Positions 1 through 10,870 of a stretch of DNA of 64,000 bases are shown one piece after another; position 1 is the stretch's first letter; every line of letters begins with the position of its first letter. The stretch lies in contig CAVXTT010000029.1 of the NCBI GenBank assembly GCA_963764685.1, positions 1-64,000 on the forward strand, given 5' to 3'. The position numbers and the translations under genes are program-made. The notes under the pieces were generated by a model. It was given only the letters and a program-made list of their open reading frames with translations. It was not told the origin of the DNA and made no database searches. The DNA is from CAVXTT01 sp963764685 (GTDB lineage Bacteria > Bacteroidota > Ignavibacteria > Ignavibacteriales > Ignavibacteriaceae).

Positions 1-191
1 TTTTAATAAAACGGGGTTCTTAGTTCTTTGTTCTTAGTTTTTAATAGTGTAATGAAGTAAACTATTCTTTATTATAAGAGGGGTAAATGTTCATAAAAAT
101 TCTATTAAAATAATTTTTTAATAGGAAATTTTACTCTTTATCTTTCCCCTGCAAATTATTTTCACTTTCTTCTTCAGATTAACTTTATTTA

Positions 192-2306
192 ATGAAATAC
201 CGGTTCTTTCTGCTCCTTATTGTCTTTACATCATTTTCTTTTTCACAAAACAGTCAGGATGATGATAAAAAGCTTGGAAAAAGGCTTGATGATGACAATT
301 CCAAATACACCAACGTCGGCAATTTTGGTTTAACAGTTACTAATTTTGGCACTTATGGTCACGGCTTTACGCTTTGGCCGGAACAGCCTAGTGCAGAGTA
401 CCCATTGGGCAGCGGTATCGAGCATATTTTTGACGGCGGTCTGTATATTGGCGGGTTCACAAGTGATAACGAATCAGGAAGCAACAGGCAGGGTCCTTTT
501 GTTACTACAGGTGCTGTTGATGCTTCATCTGTTTCCTCACGCGGCGGCGGCTTTGAATATACAAATGCTCCCGGTGCGCTTGTTGTTGAAAGATCCTCTC
601 TCTTAAGCTCACGCTATTTTGATCCTGCAGCTGTTTCCCACCAGGATTTTATAATGGATTATACTGATACCAATAAAGTTTACCTTAACGGTGAAGTAAT
701 TGAGAATCACGATCCTCTGGGGGTTACAGTTCACCAGGAAAGCTATGCCTGGAATTTCCCCTTTGCCGATTTCTTTGTAATTATGAATTATACAATAAAG
801 AATGTCAGTCAGAAATATATTGATTCTGTTTATGTGGGATTATGGACAGATGCAGTGGTAAGAAATACCAAGGTAACTCCTCCCGGCGGTGGTTCTTTTT
901 ATGATAAAGGCGGCGACGGATTTAATGACTCCCTGAATATTGCATATGAATTCGACGCTATAGGGGATGTTGGTTTAACCGACAGTTATCTCGGCGTCCA
1001 GTTCCTGGGTACAACTCCTGTTCTCGACTCTGTTAAAATATCTAATCAGGATACTCTCCCTGCAGTAAATTTTGTAAGCTGGCAGTTTAGAAATACTGAC
1101 AATCCTCTTTTCTTTGCACCCCAGGATGATATTCAAAGATATAATAAGATGAGAGGCTTCTTTGGAGGAAATGCAAGATATGGAGACGGAGTTAATCCTG
1201 CAGATCTGCAGCGTCCTTCCAACAGGTCAATACTTATTACAGCCGGCTCTTTCCATTCTATTGCACCGGGGGATTCAGTCAATGTAGTATTTGCAATTGT
1301 AGCTGCTAAAAAATACGGCAATGATCCTGCAAGTCTTGATACCGAAGAACAAAAGAAAAACTTATACGCTAATGCGGAATGGGCTTTAAGGGCTTATTTC
1401 GGCGAAGACAGGAACAGGAATAATGTTCTTGATCCGGGTGAAGACCTTGACGGAAATGGTGAAATAACCAGGTACATTCTGCCATCTCCTCCCACAATCC
1501 CAAATGTAAAAGTTATTGCCGAGAATCAGCGCGCCACTTTATACTGGGATAAAAAATCTGAGAGCTCGGTTGATCCTATTTCCGGTAAGCAGGATTTTGA
1601 AGGATACAGATTATACAGAACACAGGCGGGCTTTGATCTAACCCAGGTTCAGAATATAGGTTCATCACTGGTGTTAATGGCTGAGTTTGACAGTACAGGA
1701 AACGATATTGGTTTTAACAGCGGGTTTAATTATGTAAGACTTGATGATCCGGTTACTTTTCCGGGGGATTCAATTGAATATTATTATAAGTATGAAATAG
1801 ATAATTTATTGAACGGCTGGCAGTATCTTTTTTCGGTGACTGCCTTTGATGAAGGAGATGAGGAAAATAATCTTGATCCCCTTGAGTCGAGTACCATTGC
1901 AGGATTTAAGAGAATACTTCCCGGTACTCCTGCTGTAGAGGATGAGAATATTCAGGTCGGGGTTTATCCTAATCCTTATTATGGAAATGCTGTATGGGAT
2001 GGAAGTTCCGAACGGCTGAGAAAAATAAATTTTTATAATCTTCCTGAGGAATGTGAAATTACAATTTACACTCTTTCAGGAGATGTAGTTAAGCGTTTAT
2101 ATCACGATCAGGCAAGCAATGGTTCTGATCTAAGATGGTTTGAAAATTATGCCTCCGACGGAAAGCAGCAGATGTCGGGAGGCGAGCATCCCTGGGATCT
2201 TATAACGGATAATGACCAGGCTATTGCGACCGGACTTTATCTCTTTACTGTAAAGAATGTAAAGACCGGTTATATCAAGACGGGAAAGTTTTTAATAGTT
2301 AAATAA
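192..2306 (+). CDS. Secreted protein with T9SS-like C-terminal domain, first gene of the envelope operon
   Basis: Function not recognised. The 704-residue product starts with a typical signal peptide (MKYRFFLLLIVFTSFSFSQ) and ends in a compact domain, about residues 580-704, that has VYPNPY and closes with GLYLFTVKN...GKFLIVK, which resembles T9SS type A sorting domains. So export to the cell surface by the type IX system is inferred. A calcium-binding-like loop, DRNRNNVLDPGEDLDGNGE, lies near residues 405-425, and a fibronectin-III-like stretch follows (RATLYWDKKSES...). The stop is 11 bp before the next gene, which itself has AAAGGAG ahead of its ATG, so it heads an operon. Proteins like this tend to occur with PorV and TonB-receptor genes in Ignavibacteria and relatives (from memory, not searched). 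Confidence 0.85.
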   Translation: MKYRFFLLLIVFTSFSFSQNSQDDDKKLGKRLDDDNSKYTNVGNFGLTVTNFGTYGHGFTLWPEQPSAEYPLGSGIEHIFDGGLYIGGFTSDNESGSNRQGPFVTTGAVDASSVSSRGGGFEYTNAPGALVVERSSLLSSRYFDPAAVSHQDFIMDYTDTNKVYLNGEVIENHDPLGVTVHQESYAWNFPFADFFVIMNYTIKNVSQKYIDSVYVGLWTDAVVRNTKVTPPGGGSFYDKGGDGFNDSLNIAYEFDAIGDVGLTDSYLGVQFLGTTPVLDSVKISNQDTLPAVNFVSWQFRNTDNPLFFAPQDDIQRYNKMRGFFGGNARYGDGVNPADLQRPSNRSILITAGSFHSIAPGDSVNVVFAIVAAKKYGNDPASLDTEEQKKNLYANAEWALRAYFGEDRNRNNVLDPGEDLDGNGEITRYILPSPPTIPNVKVIAENQRATLYWDKKSESSVDPISGKQDFEGYRLYRTQAGFDLTQVQNIGSSLVLMAEFDSTGNDIGFNSGFNYVRLDDPVTFPGDSIEYYYKYEIDNLLNGWQYLFSVTAFDEGDEENNLDPLESSTIAGFKRILPGTPAVEDENIQVGVYPNPYYGNAVWDGSSERLRKINFYNLPEECEITIYTLSGDVVKRLYHDQASNGSDLRWFENYASDGKQQMSGGEHPWDLITDNDQAIATGLYLFTVKNVKTGYIKTGKFLIVK

Positions 2307-2317
2307 AAGGAGTCAAA

Positions 2318-4419
2318 ATGAAGATCAGATTTTTACTACCCTTACTAATGCTGGGCACATTAAATTTATTCGCCCAGACATATCCTGAAGTTTCAATTAT
2401 GGATATCCAGTATCAGGATCCGGATTCACTTCTAATATTGGGAGACCGTCCATCACCCCTTAATGGTGATACAGTTACAATTGTCGGTGTTGTAATGAAT
2501 AATCCTTACAGAGGATCAAATCGTTGACAGCGGTACTGTTCTGATAGCAGGCGCACCTGCTCTTTATCTTCAGGATACAGCAGAAACAGATTATGCTGCA
2601 ATTCTGGTCAGGTATGTCGGCTCAACACCATCTGCTGCATTTAACACACTTGATACGGGCAAAATTATTAAGATCACCGGTTATGTAGAAGAATATTTTG
2701 TTACTACCCAGTTCAATGCAATTGAATTTGATTTTGACGGCATACTTGGACAGATGGAAAGACCTGCCCCTGTGGTAGTTACACTGGATTCTCTGGCAGC
2801 CCTTGGAGGAAATCAGGGAAATGTTCTTGCAGAAAAATGGGAAGGTGTACTTGTTGAAGCAAGAAATACGACAGTAGCTACAACCGGTACTATCGGTTCG
2901 GGCTCCTGGTCGGTTACTGATGCCAACAATACTGAAGTAATTATAGGAAATGAGTCATCTTATATCCGGAATTCAACACCTCCGGCAGTCGGAACTGTTC
3001 TTGAATACGTCCGTGGCCATATTCAGAACAGGAATAACCTGGCATTCGGTTATGGAAATCTTGTTAATCCTGTTTATTTCAGCGATTACAAAGTTGCAAC
3101 TTTCCCTCCGTCTATAACAAGCATTACACGTAATCCCGGAGTGGCCGGCTTTGGTCAGCCGGTTACAGTATCTGCACAGATTGTAGATGCCGATGGTACA
3201 GTTTCAAGTGCAAAACTGCTTTATCGTAAAAATTCAGGTAACCGCACTACTGTTAATATGACAAATCAGGGAGGCGATCAGTGGAGTGCAACTATTCCTG
3301 CTCAGAATGATTCTTCTTTAATCGATTTTTATATCTGGGCGCAGGATAATGATGGATTCGTTTCAACAAATCCTATAGATACGCTAAAAAACCTGTATTT
3401 CTATATGGTTCTTAACCGTCCTTTGACAATACAGGATGTTCAGTACAGTCCATTCGGCGGCGGCTGGAGCGGATATAACAGCTACAGTGTTACTGTCAGA
3501 GGTATCATTACTGCCGACAGTACAGATTTTTCGGATACGAGTAATGTTCCTATCCCATACGTTTATATACAGAACGGAACCGGTCCCTGGAGCGGTCTGC
3601 AGGTATTCGGATCACAGGCTCTTACATATCAGAAAGGGGACGATATTTCTGTTACCGGTACCATTGAAGAAAATTTTAGTGTTACAAGAATAAACCTTAC
3701 AGGTCTGCAGCTTAACAGTTCGGGAAATCCCTGTACCTGCACCAAGCAATGTTGCCGTTTCTGAAATAGCAGCTAAGCTTAATGGAACTGTATCTGCTGA
3801 ACAGTGGGAGAGTGTACTTATCAATTTTACAGGTGTTACGGTTACACGTGAAAATGCAGACGGTGCCCCCGGACCTTATGTTGTAAATGTTAATAGTAAC
3901 TTTGGCGAAATGAAGATTACCGATACCGGCGGAGACTCAACAAGAGTTGAGTTACAGGATGGTGATCATTCTTATCACAATTTCTGGTCATACAGTCTGC
4001 AGGGAGTTCCTATATATGTACGCAACGGACATACATTCCAGGAGATGAGAGGTATAGAATATTTCTCATTCAGTAATTATAAATTAGTACCCCGTACCAA
4101 TGCAGATTTCATTGGTTATAATCCTGTTGGCGTTGATGATAATAATCCGTTACCTGAGAATTATTCCCTTTCGCAGAATTATCCTAATCCATTTAATCCT
4201 TCGACAACCATTTCGTACTCAATACCGGTCGAAGGTATTGTAACTCTTAAAATATTTAATCTCCTGGGAGAGGAAGTTAAGACCCTTGTCAATGAAGTGC
4301 AGAATGCCGGAAGCCATAACGTATCATTCGATGCAGTAAATCTTACTTCGGGCATTTATTTCTATTCGATAAAATCCGGAAACTTCACAGATGTGAAAAA
4401 GATGATATTATTAAAATAA
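2318..4419 (+). CDS. T9SS-secreted protein with repeated OB-like domains, split by two apparent frameshifts
   Basis: This is one gene seen in three frames: 2318-2520, about 2520-3728 and about 3730-4419. Reading across the breaks gives a continuous protein of about 700 residues: ...RGSN/IVDSGTVLIAG... near 2517 (a base missing at AAA) and ...NSSGN/PVPAPSNVAVSE... near 3729 (an extra base at CCC). It has a signal peptide (MKIRFLLPLLMLGTLNLFAQ), at least two stretches of the type VTIVGVV...LYLQDT and VTVRGIITADS...VYIQNG that resemble OB-like modules found in extracellular nucleases, a middle Ig-like domain (VTVSAQIVDADG), and a C-terminal sorting domain with NYPNPFNPSTTIS and the end KKMILLK. 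The module type is shared with the PLD protein at the end of the operon. The function is inferred only from that resemblance. Confidence 0.8.
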
Positions 4420-4452
4420 AAGGATGATGTAACGAAATAATCCCTTTAAAGA

Positions 4453-5999
4453 ATGAAACGTGCTAAAAATATCTTAATCGGCCTTCTGCTGCCGCTGTTA
4501 CTTGTCTCCTGTTATGATGAGATGGTTAACAATCCCTTAGGCAATCAACCGCCGGATACCTTTTTATTCCTGTATCCGGACAGCACGATCAGTCAGCAGG
4601 CAAGCCGCCTGCGCGTTAGCTGGTCGGGAGATGATCCGGATGGTATAATTTTAGGATATTATTTCAAGTGGGAAGGTGTTGATACTGCCTGGTCCTTTAC
4701 TACAGGAAATGACAGTACGTTTGCTCTCTCCATTGGTACATCTGATACAGTATACAACTTTTATGTATCTGCTGTTGATTACGGCGGGAACGGAATATAT
4801 GATCAGACAGTTATTCAGAACGGGATCAACTATGGTCCCGAACCTTTTATTGATCAGAACGGCAACGGGCAATATAATGAGGGAGAAACTTATTATGATA
4901 TAGGTCTTATTGATCCGTCTCCTGCCTCACTTCAGTTCCCTATTAAAAACTCTTCCCCTGAGATTGCCTGGAGCACTGCTACAATGCTTCCTGCAAGCTC
5001 ATTTCCGGTTATGAGCTTCGGCTGGACGGTAGCTGATCTCGATGGCGAAGGAACAGTTACCAAAATAAATGTTGCATTAAATGACACAACTAATTTTATT
5101 TCGCTCCCCGGTTCTACCCGTCTGATCGCAATCAGATGTGTTGATTTTAATCTTCCTGATCCGCTTACTGAAGTTCTGCTTGACGGAAGTGAAACAACCA
5201 TATTCAATGAAAAGCTCCCCGGTATTAAGCTCGACGATTATAATAAGCTCTATATCCAGGCGGTTGATATTTCCGGTGCCGTTTCTCCATTTCTTCCATT
5301 GCCGCAGAGCGACAGCACCTGGTTTGTTAAAAAACCAAAGGGTAAGCTGCTGATCATTGATAATTACAGGGATAGTCAGACCTCTGCGGATTTCTACAAT
5401 CAGACCTTTAATTCAATTGCAGGAGGAGCATTAGCAGGTAAGTACGATGTGTTCGATATACAGCATAACCCTCTTCCCTATGAGAATATTACATTCCTTC
5501 AGACAATGAAACTATTTGATTACCTATTCTGGTATTCGAATTATGAACCTGACCTGGAACTTCTCGGAACAGTAACCGACAGGTATATCGATGACGGAGG
5601 AAAGGTAATGTTCTCGATGACATTCCAGGATTCGTCTTCTCACTATCCTTTTGACCTTGCTTCAATTCAGAATTTCCTTCCTGTTGATTCACTTGGTCAA
5701 AAGAAAAGTTTAACATCATTGTTCGCCAATGCAGATGTAATACCTGCTGCAGGGCACTACGTATCCTCAGTTAAAAACTTCTTCTACAATCGGTTTCGTC
5801 AGAACATATTATCCTTCTCCGATGCATCGGTAATCTATAATCTTTCAACGCACACAGCTTTCCGGACCTGTTGGCTTTAAAACAAATACCGGATGATCTT
5901 TATTTTGTCGGCCTTCCTCTTAATGATTGCAATGCAAATGGGAATATCCCCCAACTGCTTGAAAAAATATTTATTGAAGAGATGGGGCTGGTACCGTGA
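4453..5999 (+). CDS. Outer-envelope lipoprotein with Ig-like and C-terminal alpha/beta region (frameshifted near its end)
   Basis: The N-terminus is a lipoprotein signal with lipobox LLVSC (Cys20), so the protein is a membrane-anchored lipoprotein of about 515 residues. Following it are Ig/FN3-like regions (RLRVSWSGDDPDG) and a calcium-loop-like DQNGNGQYNEGE near residue 137. The C-terminal part (KGKLLIIDNYRDS..., YDVFDIQHN, FDYLFWYSNY) has the look of a flavodoxin/glutamine-amidotransferase-like alpha/beta fold without catalytic residues I can name. The first frame stops at 5880. A one-base loss near 5855 restores ...SFPDLLALKQIPDDLYFVG... to a TGA at 5997-5999. That TGA overlaps the GTG start of the TonB receptor, so the two are translationally coupled. 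Function unknown; it could be a surface partner of the receptor. Confidence 0.78.
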
Positions 6000-8802
6000 A
6001 TAGATTAATTATTCCTTTCATACTGCTTTTCAATCTTATTGTATCTGCACAAGGTACCGGAAATCTGAGCGGTACAATTACTGACGCCGCAAACGGCGAT
6101 GCATTGATCGGAGTAAATGTAATTCTTAAAGGTACATATTACGGTGCCGCTACTGATATTGACGGGCATTTCCATATAAATAGTATTAACGAAGGTTCGT
6201 ATAATGTTGAAGTATCGCTGATAGGGTATAAAGCTGTCGAGTATACGAGCTTTAAGATTACAGCAGGCAAGACAGCCAGGCTTGATCTTAAAATGGAGGA
6301 GACTGTCCTTACACTTGGGCAGGACGTCATAGTTGTTGGTGAAAAGCCGCTTCTTAATGTGGAGGAAACACAAAGCAAAAAAACTATTTCAAAAGATGAG
6401 ATCGAACTAGCTCCTGTGGAAAATGTAGTGGACGTTATTTCCCTGCAGGCAGGTGTTGTTAAATCAGATAATGAAATACATATACGGGGAGGCAGATCAT
6501 ATGAAAATGCTTTTCTGCTTGACGGGGTTTCGGTACAGGATCCTCTTTCAGGTACAGGCTTCGGACTTCAGCTGAGCGCAAATGCTATCGAGGAAGTTGA
6601 AGTAATTACCGGCGGATATAATGCTGAATACGGACAGGCTACTTCGGGTGTGGTTAATGTAAGAACCAGGGAAGGGGGAGATAAATACAGCGGGTATATA
6701 TCTTACAAAAGGGATAACCTGGGAAATAAATCATCCAGTCACGTTTTTAATTTAGATGTGCTTGAAGCAAGTCTCAGCGGTCCTGAACCAATAACCGCAT
6801 TTCTGCTTCCGGCTATGGGTCTGGATATTCCGGGTCAGCTTACATTTTTTACAAACTTCTATGGCGGAATAACCGACGGTATTACACAGGGTTATTATAA
6901 GCCTACAGCAGAGCAGCTGAATTCTTCAATTTTCGGAGGTACCCGATATGCCCCGCGAGCTGAGAACAATTGGTTCTGGCTTGGTAAGCTTACTTATAAA
7001 GCAACACCTACTTTAAAATTTAATTATTCCTTTAACCAGTCGGTAAATATTAATCAGAATTCCCAGAGCCTTCAGACTAATCTTGAATATGTTGAACCGA
7101 GTCCCGGTTACCAGTATGAATTCCAGAATATTCTTGACCAGGCAAATACTTTTACACACAATAATATTTATAATTCTCTTGGAGTAACCCATACTCTCAG
7201 TGCCGCAACCTTCTATGAGATGAAGGCTAATTATTTCTTTACTAACCTGCGTGCAGATGCAAACGGTAAAAGCTGGTATGACTATTCCGAACCGAAGGAT
7301 ATAACAAGTTTTCCGATACAGTATTACAATACTGGCTCTGATACAGTGGGCGTTATTCCCGGAGATGGTTTCTGGGATTACGGCAATCCATATACCTGGC
7401 GTGATCACTTTTTCCAGGAAGTATCCCTGAGAGGTGACCTGACAAGCTTCTTTGATGAGAAGAATAAATTCAAGGCAGGCTTTAATATGCAGTTCCAGGA
7501 AATGCAGGTTGTTGATATCTATAAACCCTGGGTAGGAGAGCTGGGTTTGAATAATGATATCTATAATGTTTACCCTGCAGTCGGATCTTTTTATGCACAG
7601 GACAACATTAATTTCAGCGGTATGATACTGAACTTCGGACTTAGTATGGATTACTGGTTCCCGGGAAAATATGTAGATGATGCCGTAGCCAATCCCGCTG
7701 TTGTTACAATCCCTGACGAGATCAGAGAAAAATATTATGAAAGTACATACAGCTGGTTCGGAGGACAGAGATTTAAGGCAAGACTTAGTCCCAAGACTTG
7801 GTATTTCTCACCCGGTTTCCGACAACCAGGTATTATTCTTCTCATACGGACATTTCAGTAAATGGCCTAACCCGCAGTTTGTATATGCAAAACTTAATCC
7901 TTTGAATGCACAATCTTCCTTCCAGAAATTCGGGAACCCTAATCTTAATCCGGAAACAACAGTTGCTTATGAGCTTGGATTAAAGACCCAGTTCTCAGAT
8001 GATGATGTTCTGACAGTAACTGCATATTATAAAGATATTTTTGATTATGTAAGCACAAGGACTGCCCGCATCACTTCGGCAAGATTTGCTACCCAAAGAT
8101 TCATTACGTATGTAAATTCAGATTATGCAAGATCCAGGGGACTTGGAACTGGAGTATAAAAAACGTCTGGGGAGATGGTTCAGCGGGGCAGCTTCATTTA
8201 CTTACGCCATTGTTACTGGTAAAGCATCATCGGCAGATGAAGGAGTATTAGTTTTAAGAGGTGATCTGGATGAATCAATTAAAGAAGAATACCTTTCCTG
8301 GGACAGACCCTATTCCGGTTCCCTGACCACCACATTCTATGTTCCTGAAAATGAACCACTCTTTGGATTCGCACCAGGCATACTTGATGATTACAATGTT
8401 TATTTGAGATTCTTCTATCAGTCGGGTAAACGTTATACACCGGCAACGCTCACCGGCTATGATGTAAACGGTAAGCCGTCATATGAGTTTGTAAGAAATG
8501 AAAGAAACACTGAAATAGCTGCTGACTGGTTCTGGATCGATCTTAACTTCGAAAAGTACTTTGATATTAATAGTCTTAGATTCTCTTTCATACTGGAAGT
8601 AAATAATATACTGGATACAAAAAATTCAGCAATCATAAATCCTGTTACGGGGCGCGCCTATGAGTATGGAGATGCAGTACCCAACACCTGGAATGATCCT
8701 GTTTATCCCGATCTGCAGGCACCGATAAATCCTTATCCGTATGATCCATCCCGCTACCTGACAAGACGTAATATCAGGGTAGGATTAACTCTTAGATTTT
8801 AA
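5996..8802 (+). CDS. TonB-dependent outer-membrane receptor (carboxypeptidase-regulatory-like N-terminus), two frameshifts
   Basis: The restored protein has about 934 residues. It has a signal peptide, a carboxypeptidase-D regulatory-like beta-sandwich at about 22-105 (LSGTITDAANGDALIGVNV), a plug domain at about 120-225 (EIHIRGGRSYENAFLLDGV, GVVNVRTREG) and a long beta-barrel ending in an aromatic residue (RVGLTLRF), which is the usual outer-membrane signal. This architecture takes up large ligands using energy from TonB. The start is GTG at 5996, overlapping the previous stop. Frame breaks are an extra C at 7790-7792 (giving ARLSPRLGISHPVSDNQ) and an extra G at 8145-8146 (giving SRGLELEYKKRLG). 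No SusD-like partner is seen. The neighbouring lipoproteins could play that part. Ligand unknown. Confidence 0.9.
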
Positions 8803-9789
8803 ATGAAAAGAACATCAGCTGTCATATTGCTAATAATTATTGCTTTGAGCACCCGGAATGCTTTTGCACAGCTGTTTCCGGTACTGGGAGGACAGCGTGC
8901 CGGTATCTCAACAGCTCAATTCCTTAAGATCGGAGTGGGGGGACGTGCTTCCGCTTTAGGTGATGCTTTTGTTGCTATTTCTGATGATGCTTCAGCTCTT
9001 TACTGGAACCCTGCGGGATTATCTCAATTCAAAGAGAACCAGATTTTATTCTCACACAATCGTTGGGTTGTAGATATAAATCACGATTTCCTCGGAGGAG
9101 TATATCATCTGGACGGAACAAATTCATTCGGTATTGCATTAACTGCATTGTCGATGCAGGATATGCCTGTTACAACAGAATTTGCTCCTTTCGGTACCGG
9201 TGAATATTTCGGGTTCAAGGATATTGCAATCGCGCTTACTTATTCAAGAAAGATGACCGAGCAATTCAGCTTCGGCGGTACTGTAAGATATATTGAAGAG
9301 ACACTCGATAAATTAAAGATGCGCGGTGTAATGATAGATCTCGGAACAATGTACTGGACAGGATTAGGCACCACAAGATTTGCAGTCACCGTTTCTAACT
9401 TCGGTAATCAGCTTGCACCCGATGGAGAAGTTGTACTTGTGGGCAACAGAACTAAATCTGAATGGCAGTCATTTTCTCCTCCTACAATGTTTCGTATAGG
9501 ATTTGCATTCGAGCCATACCAGGATGAGCAGCATAAATTTACAACATCGCTGCAGCTTAATCACCCAAATGATAACAGCGAAAATGTATCGGCAGGAGTT
9601 GAATACAGCTGGAATAAATTATTGTACCTCAGAGGAGGATACAAATTTAATGTAGAGGAGCAGAATTATTCCTTCGGTGCCGGTGTAAACCTCCCGATCA
9701 GTATTGCACAATTTACTCTTGATTACGCTTATTCCAATTTTTCACGCCTGGGAAGCGCCCACAGGTTCTCAATAATATTGGGATTATGA
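8803..9789 (+). CDS. PorV/PorQ-family outer-membrane protein
   Basis: The 328-residue protein has a signal peptide (ending NAFAQ) and then the family's hallmark start of the barrel: AQFLKIGVGGRASALGDAF, followed by DDASALYWNPAGLSQ. Both are characteristic of the PorV (LptO)/UPF0164 beta-barrels of Bacteroidota and relatives. PorV itself shuttles T9SS cargo from the translocon to the sortase. Operon-encoded paralogues like this one may instead be dedicated to a particular cargo. The start ATG touches the TAA of the TonB receptor gene, and a lipoprotein gene begins 1 bp after its stop. The C-terminus ends in a barrel strand (RFSIILGL). I am confident of the family, not of whether this is the housekeeping PorV. 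Confidence 0.85.
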   Translation: MKRTSAVILLIIIALSTRNAFAQLFPVLGGQRAGISTAQFLKIGVGGRASALGDAFVAISDDASALYWNPAGLSQFKENQILFSHNRWVVDINHDFLGGVYHLDGTNSFGIALTALSMQDMPVTTEFAPFGTGEYFGFKDIAIALTYSRKMTEQFSFGGTVRYIEETLDKLKMRGVMIDLGTMYWTGLGTTRFAVTVSNFGNQLAPDGEVVLVGNRTKSEWQSFSPPTMFRIGFAFEPYQDEQHKFTTSLQLNHPNDNSENVSAGVEYSWNKLLYLRGGYKFNVEEQNYSFGAGVNLPISIAQFTLDYAYSNFSRLGSAHRFSIILGL

Positions 9790-9790
9790 T

Positions 9791-10870
9791 ATGAAGAAAA
9801 GATATTTATATGCATTGATAATATTGGCTTCAATTTTTTATGCGGGCTGTTCCGATGATTTTGATATCAACCAGTTTGATACAGGGGGTGATCCTAATAT
9901 CGGCGGGGATACTGTTTATATTCAGCTCAATCCGGCGTGGGGAGGTTTTAATAATCCGCAGGATATTTACATTGGCAAAGAACCATTCCTATACGTCTGC
10001 GATACCGATAATGACAGGATCGTTATGATGAATCTTGCGGGACAGATACTTGGAACCAGGACAATAATGAAACCTGTAGCTATTGCCCAGGATTTTGCTT
10101 TGAATCTTATTGTCTGCGCGCAGGTTGACAGGGATACAACAGGCACCCAGCCTAAAATATATAACGCGGTCTTTAAGATCGATCTGGCAGCAGCAGATCA
10201 TAATATAGCTGCAGCTCCTATAAAGCTGATACTGCCTTTGGAATTTAATACAAAAACCGAGCAGCAGGAATATACCGGGGTAACAACTTTCTACGATAAT
10301 AAATATTATGTTACCAGGAAAGGACCGGCAAACTCAACAGTAATTGATCCGGATAATGCCATTCTGCAGTTCAAAGTTGTCAAGCATCCCGACGGCACCA
10401 AAACAGACAGCTACATCGGCAGAATACCTTTAATTGATCCTCTCAGCTCAGGAATTCCTTCGGCAAATGGGCTTAGTGCTATTACCTCCTTTAATAAAAG
10501 GAGCTATGATATGATCTATACTCTTACAGGCAATAACAGCTTCAAAGCGCAGTGGATGCAGTATATTGTAACCCAGGATTATACAGGATATATATCTAAA
10601 TTATCCCCCGGAGAAGCGGAATTTATTACTCCAAACAGATTTACCCGTCCGGAAGGTATAACAGTCGACGATGCCGGCAATATTTATGTTGCCGATGCCG
10701 GGAAAGATTCCCTATTAAAGTTTAATTCATTTGGCGATGAACTTCAATCATTCGGCGGTCCGGAAGTTTTTAACCAGCCCTATGCCGCGGCAGTATTCGA
10801 CAGGACACTCTATGTCCTGGATACCGGCAATAACAGAATATTACGTTTCATCTTATCAACGGATTTATAA
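9791..10870 (+). CDS. NHL-repeat lipoprotein
   Basis: The 359-residue product has a lipoprotein signal with lipobox FYAGC (Cys20). NHL-type beta-propeller repeats are visible at both ends: FNNPQDIYIGKEPFLYVCDT with DNDRIVMMN near residues 50-80, and FTRPEGITVDDAGNIYVADA with GKDSLLKFN near 280-315, then LYVLDTGNNRILRF at the C-terminus. NHL propellers are binding platforms for proteins, sugars or nucleic acids. The gene lies 1 bp after the PorV-like gene, and its TAA shares an A with the ATG of the PLD gene (TAATG at 10868-10872), so it is plainly cotranscribed. Likely an outer-membrane-anchored surface component of the same system. Confidence 0.83.
   Translation: MKKRYLYALIILASIFYAGCSDDFDINQFDTGGDPNIGGDTVYIQLNPAWGGFNNPQDIYIGKEPFLYVCDTDNDRIVMMNLAGQILGTRTIMKPVAIAQDFALNLIVCAQVDRDTTGTQPKIYNAVFKIDLAAADHNIAAAPIKLILPLEFNTKTEQQEYTGVTTFYDNKYYVTRKGPANSTVIDPDNAILQFKVVKHPDGTKTDSYIGRIPLIDPLSSGIPSANGLSAITSFNKRSYDMIYTLTGNNSFKAQWMQYIVTQDYTGYISKLSPGEAEFITPNRFTRPEGITVDDAGNIYVADAGKDSLLKFNSFGDELQSFGGPEVFNQPYAAAVFDRTLYVLDTGNNRILRFILSTDL

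Noticed and set aside
6005..6373. Reverse-strand frame of 122 codons inside the TonB receptor gene
   Set aside because: It is antisense to a well-supported domain; Cys/Ile-rich composition is typical of shadow frames.
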